Origin: Pseudomonadota bacterium
Lineage (GTDB): Bacteria > Pseudomonadota > Alphaproteobacteria > Rhodospirillales > 2-02-FULL-58-16
Direction of reading: 5' to 3'
Assembly: GCA_022560215.1 (NCBI GenBank)
Contig: JADFTO010000056.1
Span: forward strand, 1-12,489
DNA: 12,489 nt
The position numbers were made by a program, and so were the translations under genes. This document shows, piece after piece, positions 5,948 through 11,825 of the stretch; position 1 is the first letter of the stretch, and each line of letters opens with the position of its first letter. The notes under the pieces are model-generated. The model was not told the origin of the DNA. It saw only the letters and a list, made by a program, of their open reading frames with translations, and did not search any database.

Positions 5948-7315
5948 ATGAGAAAAGTCCTGATCGCCAACCGCGGAGAGATCGCCTGTCGCATCATCCG
6001 CAGTTGCCGAGACGCCGGTCTGTCGACGGTCGCCGTATATTCGGAAGCCGACCAGGACGCTCTTCACGTGTCTCTGGCCGACGAAGCCTATCTTATCGGG
6101 CCCGGCCCCGCGCGGGAGAGCTACCTGGTGGCCGAACATGTCATCGACGCCGCGATGACATCCAAGGCCGATGCCGTACACCCGGGATACGGTTTCCTGT
6201 CCGAGAATGCCGAATTCGCGGAAGCCGTTGCTGCCAGGAACCTGATCTGGATCGGGCCCGAGCCCAGCACGATCCGAAAGATGGGTGACAAGGAGCAGGC
6301 CCGCGAGATTGCAAGATCCGCCGGCGTACCTGTCCTCCCCGGCAGCGGGCGGCTTGTGGGCGGGAACCTGGACGATATTGAACGAATGGCCGATACGATC
6401 GGTTTTCCGTTGCTGGTCAAAGCCTCTGCCGGCGGCGGCGGTATCGGGATGAAGCGCGTGGATCATCGGGATCAGCTGCGCCCGCTTGCCGAATCAACGC
6501 AAAAGATGGCGGAGAAGGTCTTCGGCGATGGAGCGATCTATCTGGAAAAGTACTTGCCGGCAGCGCGTCACGTCGAAATCCAGATTTTCGGCTTTGGCGA
6601 TGGTCACGCCATTCATCTATACGATCGAGATTGTTCCCTGCAGCGCCGATTTCAAAAAATCGTGGAAGAAGCTCCGGCGCCCCTTCTGCCCGAGACGATC
6701 CGCGACGAAATTTCCGAAGCCGCCTGCCGACTCGCCCGTGAGCAGAACTACGGCGGCGCGGGAACCGTCGAATTCATTGTCGATACCAAAACGTTTGATT
6801 TCTATTTCCTCGAGATGAACACGCGCATTCAAGTCGAGCATCCTGTTACCGAAATGGTGACCAAATGCGATCTTGTTTCCATGCAACTTGAGTTGGCTCG
6901 AGGAACGCTCGCTCACATTCGGCAAGAAGACGTATTGCTGACCGGTCACGCCATCGAGTGCCGGCTGTACGCCGAGAATCCCGACCGGAACTTCATGCCC
7001 TCTCCCGGTACGCTGACGGCGCTACGACTGCCCGAACAGAAAGACGGCATTCGTATCGACAGTGGATTTCGTGCGGGCGACGAAATCTCCATGTTCTACG
7101 ATCCGATGATTGCCAAGATAATCTGTCACGCCGACACGCGCTCGGATGCCATCGCGAAGATGCGGAGGGCACTCGATCAAACGGAGGTTGAAGGCGTGAA
7201 AAGCAATCTCGCATTCCTGAAACGGGTGCTCCTGCATTCGGGATTCTCGGCCGGCGACGTATCAACGGGCTTCGTGGATCAACATCTCACCGATCTGATC
7301 GGGCAGCAGGACTGA
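5948..7315 (+). CDS. accC: Biotin carboxylase (AccC type)
   Basis: This enzyme uses ATP and bicarbonate to carboxylate the biotin of a carrier protein, the first half-reaction of acetyl-, propionyl- or similar acyl-CoA carboxylases. The 455 residues are standard AccC length. Domains run in order: N-terminal preATP-grasp domain (RKVLIANRGEIACRII, 2-17), ATP-grasp domain with K115, K158 and the glycine-rich AGGGGIGM loop (161-168), H208, E275, E289, the EMNTRIQVEHP active-site strand (289-299) with R293 and E297, and the C-terminal biotin-carboxylase domain (HAIECRLYAENP, then FYDPMIAKI). Numbering follows the E. coli enzyme within one residue and all key residues are present. The ATG at 5948 is 15 nt after the broken biotin-carrier gene, clearly its original partner. 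No carboxyltransferase is in view, so the acceptor is unknown and a carrier must come from elsewhere. Confidence 0.93.
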   Translation: MRKVLIANRGEIACRIIRSCRDAGLSTVAVYSEADQDALHVSLADEAYLIGPGPARESYLVAEHVIDAAMTSKADAVHPGYGFLSENAEFAEAVAARNLIWIGPEPSTIRKMGDKEQAREIARSAGVPVLPGSGRLVGGNLDDIERMADTIGFPLLVKASAGGGGIGMKRVDHRDQLRPLAESTQKMAEKVFGDGAIYLEKYLPAARHVEIQIFGFGDGHAIHLYDRDCSLQRRFQKIVEEAPAPLLPETIRDEISEAACRLAREQNYGGAGTVEFIVDTKTFDFYFLEMNTRIQVEHPVTEMVTKCDLVSMQLELARGTLAHIRQEDVLLTGHAIECRLYAENPDRNFMPSPGTLTALRLPEQKDGIRIDSGFRAGDEISMFYDPMIAKIICHADTRSDAIAKMRRALDQTEVEGVKSNLAFLKRVLLHSGFSAGDVSTGFVDQHLTDLIGQQD

Positions 7316-7343
7316 TCCGGATTTCTTGCCGATCGGAGCGACG

Positions 7344-7559
7344 ATGGCGCAGGGCATTGGATCTTCAGGTCAATTCTCGGCCACCGCCGATGCGGGACCG
7401 TATTGGCATGGGAGAGAATCGTTCAGAAAATTCGAGGACCAGGCCAGGGCCCGGAACATCGTGGTCAGCGAGAAGGACGGACACTTGCGCACAGCAGTTT
7501 ATTTTTATAATACGGAAGACGATCTGACACGTTTCCTCGACGCCCTTCAGGCCGCGTGA
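7344..7559 (+). CDS. Small protein resembling the C-terminal tail of class-V aminotransferases/cysteine desulfurases
   Basis: This reading frame encodes 71 residues from ATG 7344, with GGAG (7335-7338) 5 nt upstream. An in-frame TTG at 7326 is a poorer alternative. Residues about 36-69 (ARNIVVSEKDGHLRTAVYF, then YNTEDDLTRFLDAL) look like the last 35 residues of class-V PLP enzymes, where a pattern of the type VVS...G.LR...HFYNTEEDI...L closes the small domain. The PLP-binding lysine and the whole large domain are absent, and I do not recognise the first 35 residues. It may be a truncated remnant re-started by a fortuitous ribosome-binding site, or a small expressed protein. It lies 28 nt after accC and 12 nt before the threonine aldolase gene, so it is probably co-transcribed. 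Its function is unknown. Confidence 0.5.
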   Translation: MAQGIGSSGQFSATADAGPYWHGRESFRKFEDQARARNIVVSEKDGHLRTAVYFYNTEDDLTRFLDALQAA

Positions 7560-7571
7560 GGAGTCCCCGCC

Positions 7572-8624
7572 ATGCCAACGTCAACGGCCGTCCGCATCGA
7601 TCTGATCAGCGACACCTCGACACGCCCGACACCCGGGATGCGCCGTGTCATGGCCGAGGCCGAGGTGGGAGACGAGCAACGGGGCGAGGATCCCACCGTC
7701 AACAGGCTGTGCGAACGGGCCGCCGAGCTGATGGGCCAGGAGGCGGCCCTGTTCGTTCCGTCCGGCACCATGTGCAACCAGATCGCCATCGCCACCCACT
7801 GCCGACCAGGAGACGAGATCATTACCGCCGAGGCTTCCCACATCATCGCCTCCGAAGGGGCCGGGGCGGCCGTCTTCGCGGGATCGGTCATTCGCGAGAT
7901 TTCGTGCCGGCGCGGCATCTTCTCCGCCGAGGACGTGTCCGCGGCGGTGCGGCCGCGCAAACCCAAGTCTCCCCGTTCGCGCCTGGTTGAAGTAGAGCAG
8001 ACGAACAACCGGGGCGGCGGCTCCGTTTGGCCCCTCGAGGCCATCCGCTCCGTAACCGAGGCCGCGAGAGCCCATGGGCTGGCCCTTCACCTGGACGGCG
8101 CCCGGTTGATGAACGCCGCCGTCGCCTCGGGTGTTTCGGCGCGGGATTTCGCGGCGCCTTTCGACAGTGTCTGGCTCGATCTCTCGAAGGGGCTCGGCTG
8201 CCCAATTGGCGGTGTGCTCGCGGGGTCCGCCGAATTCATAGAGCAGGCCTGGACATGGAAACACCGGTTCGGTGGCGCCATGCGCCAGGCCGGAATCATC
8301 GCCGCGGCGGGGCTGTACGCCCTCGATCACCACGTCGATCGATTGGCCGAAGATCACGCCAACGCCCGTCTTTTCGCGGACCGGATTTCGGAAGTTCCGG
8401 GCATCGTTCTCGATCCGCCCGAGGTCGAAACCAATCTCGTCTTTTTCAACCTGGAACAAACGGGGCCGTCCGCGAATGAGATCTCGGACCGGCTTCTTGA
8501 AAAAGGCATCCGAATTGGCATTGAAGGCGAGTTTCGAATTCGCCTGGTCACGCACCTGGACGTGGATCGGAAAGACATTGAGGAAACGGCTGAGGTTCTA
8601 ACCAACATCATTACCCATGCGTAA
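7572..8624 (+). CDS. ltaE: Low-specificity L-threonine aldolase
   Basis: This PLP-dependent fold-type I enzyme cleaves threonine and allo-threonine to glycine plus acetaldehyde. Its 350 residues match the family length. The N-terminus ([15 protein letters not shown], 10-24) corresponds to the family's SDTVTRPTPx[10 protein letters not shown] (63-70) contributes to PLP phosphate binding, [10 protein letters not shown] (173-182) holds the aspartate that pairs with the PLP ring nitrogen, and [13 protein letters not shown] (202-214) carries the Schiff-base lysine K206. GAGGAG lies 8 nt before the ATG. It is the last gene of the + strand run. Threonine catabolism would yield glycine and acetaldehyde, but a direct metabolic link to the oxidoreductases upstream is speculative. 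Related beta-hydroxy amino acid aldolases cannot be excluded. Confidence 0.9.
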   Translation: MPTSTAVRIDLISDTSTRPTPGMRRVMAEAEVGDEQRGEDPTVNRLCERAAELMGQEAALFVPSGTMCNQIAIATHCRPGDEIITAEASHIIASEGAGAAVFAGSVIREISCRRGIFSAEDVSAAVRPRKPKSPRSRLVEVEQTNNRGGGSVWPLEAIRSVTEAARAHGLALHLDGARLMNAAVASGVSARDFAAPFDSVWLDLSKGLGCPIGGVLAGSAEFIEQAWTWKHRFGGAMRQAGIIAAAGLYALDHHVDRLAEDHANARLFADRISEVPGIVLDPPEVETNLVFFNLEQTGPSANEISDRLLEKGIRIGIEGEFRIRLVTHLDVDRKDIEETAEVLTNIITHA

Positions 8625-8681
8625 TTTTCACGGACGTTTGTGGCGCCGGAAGGTCCGCCTATGGCCGAGGCTGTTCTTTAA

Positions 8682-8946
8682 TACCAAAGGTCACTGATAA
8701 TGACCCCTAGAGATCGCGTAGGCGGTCCGTCGGGTAGGAGGAATGCCGCAGGCGATAGGCAGGTGGCATCGTCAAAGCTTTCCGACGCCCTCCGACGGGC
8801 CGCATACGCGACCCGAAGGGCGGTCTTCCAAGGCTTTCGGACGTCGTCGCGCACGCCTTGCGATGCCCCGCATCGCCACGGCGCACCCTCCTAGCCGAAA
8901 ACCTTGGAAGACCGTCTCTATGGGTCATTATCAGTGACCTTTGGTA
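8682..8946. mobile_element. MITE-like element with 32-bp terminal inverted repeats
   Basis: The left end (8682-8713, beginning TACCAAAGGTCACTG) and the right end (8915-8946) are inverted copies: 25 perfect pairs, one mismatch at 8707/8921, then 6 more pairs. TAA at 8679-8681 and TAA at 8947-8949 may be a 3-bp target-site duplication, or a TA target plus chance. The interior shows further imperfect symmetry between the arms, for example TAGGAGG at 8735-8741 against its complement near 8887-8893. No credible protein is encoded. The 265-bp size, long terminal repeats and lack of coding capacity fit a non-autonomous miniature element. It lies between convergent genes, where its hairpins could also end transcription from both sides. 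The family is not identified. Confidence 0.7.
8821..8914. repeat. Internal inverted repeat and hairpin inside the MITE-like element
   Basis: The 20 bases at 8821-8840 (CGGTCTTCCAAGGCTTTCGG) are the reverse complement of 8895-8914 with one mismatch. In the loop between them, GCGATGC (8860-8866) pairs perfectly with GCATCGC (8870-8876) around a CCC loop. The right half of the element can therefore fold into a long stem capped by a small hairpin, independent of the terminal repeats. Confidence 0.75.
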
Positions 8947-9087
8947 TAACTCGGGGGTTTCGGTCGAGCTCTCCTCGATATTTGATCTGCCTGTCGGATT
9001 CACTGTTCTCTCTGCGCTAGGGGCTCGGCCCGGCGCATGGCCAGCGCCCTCATGGGTCCTGGTGCTGCCGAGCCTGTCCCTGATCCT

Positions 9088-10014
9088 CTACTTCATCTGA
9101 GAGAGGCCTTCCTTCGCCTCCATGGCCTCCAGCACCTGGTGATAGCTTTCCGGGGCCCGGTCGCCGAAGCGGTCCTTGAGTCCGGCGGCGCATTGGAGCA
9201 GGCGCCTGGCCGCCGCCTCGGACATGATCGGCTCCATATCCATGGCCTTGAGGGTGGCGGCCACCTCTTCCATTTCGTGGCCCCGGCGTTCGCCGTGAAT
9301 CGCCGTCCGCCCGATCAGGTGGTGGGCGAGCTTGTTCCAATCCAGGCCGGGATAACCGACGCCGACGTAGTCCAGGACCTTTTCGGCGACCCCGTAGCGG
9401 GACGCCGCCATGACGCACTCCAGGAACAGGGCCTCCAGGCCCTTGACCACGATGCTGCGGAACATCTTGGCCGCCGTGGCGCGGCCGATCTCCGGGCCGA
9501 AGTCCTCCAGGTCCATGCCGTAGGGGGCCAGCCTGGCGATTGCGTCCGCCACCGCCTCGCCGCCGAGCAGCATGGGCACCTTGTGGCCGAACGGGGGCAC
9601 GGCGGCCATCACCGCCGCCTCGACGAAGCGGGCCCCGGTGGCGGTGATAACGCCGGCAATCTCGCCCTTGACGGCGGGCGAGGTCGAGTTCAGGTCCATG
9701 TAGATGTGCCCTTCGCCAAGGTGGGGCGCCGCCTCCCGGGCGACGGCCACGGCGACGGTTGATATGACGGTGGAAAAAATGAGCTCCGAACGCCGGACCA
9801 GGTCCGCGGCCGTCGGGCAAAGGGCGGTCCCCGACTGGGCCGCCCGCGCCTCCAGGGCGCGCCTTCCGTCGGCGGCGTGGATGAGCGAATCGTAGGCGAA
9901 TATCCGGGGCGCCCCCGCTTCGCTGAGCCCCTTGGCGATCAGCGACCCGGCCTCGCCGAAGCCGATGAAGCCGATGGTTCCGTCCACGGTTTGGTAATTT
10001 CCCGCACTGCCCAT
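9088..10014 (-). CDS. NAD(P)-dependent dehydrogenase of the 3-hydroxyisobutyrate/6-phosphogluconate family, DUF1932-type C-terminus
   Basis: This 308-residue cytoplasmic oxidoreductase has an N-terminal Rossmann domain (IGFIGFGEAG, 14-23, with GxGxxG at 18-23), DLNSTSP (107-113) in the usual substrate-binding position, and a helical C-terminal domain whose K183 (in AAKMFRS) corresponds to the family's catalytic lysine. GARFVEAAVMAAVPP and the C-terminal helices are typical of members annotated with DUF1932. These oxidise beta-hydroxyacids or reduce the matching semialdehydes; the substrate here is unknown. The start ATG at 10014 has a strong ribosome-binding site (GGAGGAGGA just upstream). 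It follows the decarboxylase gene by 59 nt on the same strand, so it probably acts on that enzyme's aldehyde product or a derivative. It faces the + strand genes, with the MITE-like element between. Confidence 0.85.
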   Translation of the reverse strand: MGSAGNYQTVDGTIGFIGFGEAGSLIAKGLSEAGAPRIFAYDSLIHAADGRRALEARAAQSGTALCPTAADLVRRSELIFSTVISTVAVAVAREAAPHLGEGHIYMDLNSTSPAVKGEIAGVITATGARFVEAAVMAAVPPFGHKVPMLLGGEAVADAIARLAPYGMDLEDFGPEIGRATAAKMFRSIVVKGLEALFLECVMAASRYGVAEKVLDYVGVGYPGLDWNKLAHHLIGRTAIHGERRGHEMEEVAATLKAMDMEPIMSEAAARRLLQCAAGLKDRFGDRAPESYHQVLEAMEAKEGLSQMK

Positions 10015-10073
10015 GGGTCCTCCTCCCTCATGTCCTCAAGTCCTGCCTCTGGCCGCTCACTGCCTGGGCGGTA

Positions 10074-11210
10074 CTAGCTCGCCAGGAACGCCTTGAAGCG
10101 CCTGGCCACGTCGCTCGGCTTGACCGTGGGCCGGCCCAGGGAGGCCATGGAGCCGGGCCTGATCCGCATGTGGACCAGGTGGGGGCCCGCCCGCCCCAGG
10201 GCGGACTCGACTGAGTCCTCGAACCCACCGCCTTCGTCGCATGAATAGGCGCCCCGATAGCCGCACGCGATGGCCGCCTCGGCGAAGCTGACGTTGGCGG
10301 AGACGGTCGGCTGGCCGCCGGTGGAATCGTGGACGGCGTTGTCGAGCACGATGTGCACCAGGTTTTCCGGAGCGCAGGCGCCGATGGTGGCCAGGGTCCC
10401 CATTTTCATCAGCAGCGCGCCGTCGCCGTCGACGACGACGACGGGGTTTCCAACGTTGAGGGCGACGCCGAGCCCCATGCCCGGGGCGCACCCCATCGAT
10501 CCCACCTGATAGAGGTGTTGAGGACGGTCGGCGATGGTGAACAGCTCGCGGCCGCACTTGCCGGTGGTGGCGATCACCGCCGCCGCCTCGGGCAGCAGGC
10601 CGAGAAGCCATTCCAGGGCCGCCGCCCTGGGCGGCCGGCGGCCGCCCGCCGTCTTGTCCTCATGGCTCCCCCGGGGCCGGAACGCCGGCGGCTCGGCGTC
10701 CAGGGCCTCATCGGCCACGTCCCCCTTTTCCATGATCAGGGCGAAGGGAAGGCCGGTTAAATCCATGGCGGCGCGGGCCTCGTCCAGGACCGGCTGGACG
10801 GCTTCCTCGGACTTGGGGAAGGACCTGTGGGGAATGCCGATGGTGTCGAACAATTGGGGCGTTATCTCGCCCATGCGTTCGTGTTGGGGCTCGTCCTCGA
10901 GCCCGGGACCGGCACGCCAGGTGCAGATCAGCAATGTCGGGATGCGGAAGGGAAAGTTCAGCGATGTCAACGGGTTGATCGCATTTCCCAGGCCAGAGTT
11001 CTGGAACATGACGGCCGTCTCCCGCCCCGCCAGCCAGGCGCCGGACGCGATGGCCACCGCCTCGCCCTCGCTGGTGGCGCCCACGTAGGCGATGGCCGGA
11101 TCGGCGATCACCCGGTTGATGAGCGGCGTCAGGAAAGAACACGGCACGCCGGTAAAGAAATCCACGCCCGAGCGCACGGCCGGGTCGAGGAAGGCCTGGC
11201 CCGCGATCAA
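10074..11210 (-). CDS. aepY: Phosphonopyruvate decarboxylase-like ThDP enzyme
   Basis: This ThDP- and Mg-dependent family decarboxylates 3-phosphonopyruvate to phosphonoacetaldehyde, the step that drives phosphonate biosynthesis; sulfopyruvate decarboxylase is a close relative. From TTG 11210 the protein has 378 residues, the usual length, and begins MIAGQAFLDPAV, aligning with known starts. Signatures are GVPCSFLTPLINRVI (21-35), TSEGEAVAIASGAWL with the ThDP-activating Glu at E48, QNSGLGNAINPLTSL, DEPQHERMGEIT, TTGKCGREL, the ThDP motif DGDGALLMKMG (261-271) with LDNAVHDSTGGQ (289-300), and the ending RPTVKPSDVARRF. The frame is open to 11360, but the extra N-terminal 50 residues look non-coding. 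The TTG overlaps the stop of a possible 19-codon ORF (11266-11207) as TTGA. No PEP mutase gene is in view, so the real substrate is uncertain. Confidence 0.85.
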   Translation of the reverse strand: MIAGQAFLDPAVRSGVDFFTGVPCSFLTPLINRVIADPAIAYVGATSEGEAVAIASGAWLAGRETAVMFQNSGLGNAINPLTSLNFPFRIPTLLICTWRAGPGLEDEPQHERMGEITPQLFDTIGIPHRSFPKSEEAVQPVLDEARAAMDLTGLPFALIMEKGDVADEALDAEPPAFRPRGSHEDKTAGGRRPPRAAALEWLLGLLPEAAAVIATTGKCGRELFTIADRPQHLYQVGSMGCAPGMGLGVALNVGNPVVVVDGDGALLMKMGTLATIGACAPENLVHIVLDNAVHDSTGGQPTVSANVSFAEAAIACGYRGAYSCDEGGGFEDSVESALGRAGPHLVHMRIRPGSMASLGRPTVKPSDVARRFKAFLAS

Positions 11211-11586
11211 AGGAACTTGCCCGTCATGGTCGCCTCGGCGGAGCGGAGATGCAGGCGGGGTTTCATGATCGTCGGCCCGGCCGGTTAAGGAAATCCCGGC
11301 CAACCTGCCGGCGGCCCCGGGCGGTTTCAACAGATACCAGGGGCTCTCCCGGCAACCCACACCATTGAGCTGGCATTTCCCATGTGCCTCCTACATCCGC
11401 TACCACAGTATCAGAAGCGGCACGACCATGGAAAATCAGAGGGGTTTTTCGACTTCCGGCCGCGCTTCGTCGAGCCATGTCGCTTCCGTACATAGCGAGA
11501 ATACGGCAGACGGCTTCGTCAACCGGCATCACAAACTTCCGGTAATGGCCGAGGGTGTTGAAGAACTCTGTTCTGAGGCGAATTAG

Positions 11587-11634
11587 GATGTCCGCTTATA
11601 TGAGGCGTTAGCTGTCAAGGGTAAAGCGGACATC
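11587..11634. repeat. 11-bp perfect inverted repeat with a 26-nt spacer
   Basis: GATGTCCGCTT at 11587-11597 is the exact reverse complement of AAGCGGACATC at 11624-11634. The pair could be the ends of a small element remnant or an extended hairpin. No T-run follows the right arm, so a classical intrinsic terminator is unlikely. Similar TGTCCGCTT/AAGCGGACA pairs occur in bacterial intergenic repeats, as I recall, but I cannot assign a family. Confidence 0.6.
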
Positions 11635-11723
11635 AACTCACCGCGCAGCCGAATTTCCTGGAAACCACACTTGACCCTGATCATAATCCGCAAAGCGTTG
11701 TTCTTAATATGCGATACGATTGA

Positions 11724-11822
11724 TTTGCTCTACTTCCTGGGAAGGACCCGAAGGGAATTGCGGTTTTTCGGGAATGGCTTGCTCACGACTTCCAACCGGC
11801 AGCAATCGCAACAGGCGATTGA
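11724..11822 (+). pseudogene. Possible LysR-family regulator, C-terminal remnant
   Basis: In this frame the translation contains PGKDPKGIAVFREWLAHDF before TGA at 11820-11822. This matches the closing helix of GcvA-like LysR regulators, where a pattern of the type P..P.v.aFRdWLl follows the last strand. An in-frame TGA at 11721-11723 closes the frame upstream, and further upstream no effector-binding or helix-turn-helix domain is readable. It is a short match and so tentative. If real, the 3' end of an upstream lysR gene was left here, directly before the Crp-family gene. Confidence 0.35.
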
Positions 11823-11825
11823 TTA

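Larger units (their letters stand above)
11211..11825. other. Gene-poor, degenerate interval between the decarboxylase and the Crp-family regulator
   Basis: These 615 bases hold no intact gene that I can support. Open frames exist on both strands (for example + 11365-11586 and - 11532-11263), but neither resembles a known family over its length. Short suggestive stretches occur, such as KLPVMAEGVEE on + (near 11535-11567), reminiscent of EAL domains, and MPVDEAVCRILA on - (about 11529-11494), reminiscent of MoeA N-termini. They overlap each other and are too short to trust. On the - strand, AGGAGG precedes a 17-codon ORF near 11386-11333. The better-supported contents, an inverted repeat and a LysR-like remnant, are listed separately. 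The interval looks like old insertion or decay debris. Confidence 0.5.

Noticed and set aside
7581..8555. 324-codon open frame antisense to ltaE
   Set aside because: It mirrors the third-position bias of ltaE; the translation is low-complexity and rich in Gly and Arg, with no motif.
8625..8681. Intrinsic terminator directly after ltaE
   Set aside because: No convincing stem with a T-run is present; the hairpins inside the MITE-like element are better candidates for ending transcription.
9037..9762. 241-codon open frame on the + strand opposite the dehydrogenase
   Set aside because: It is a shadow of the - strand gene, which has a strong ribosome-binding site and all family motifs.
11263..11532. 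MoeA-like N-terminus (PVDEAVCRILA) on the - strand
   Set aside because: The match covers about a dozen residues and then disappears; it overlaps the EAL-like scrap on the other strand, so at most one could be real.
11529..11586. EAL-domain-like scrap (LPVMAEGVEE) on the + strand
   Set aside because: Only about ten residues match, the context on both sides is unrelated, and a stop follows at once; chance is likely.
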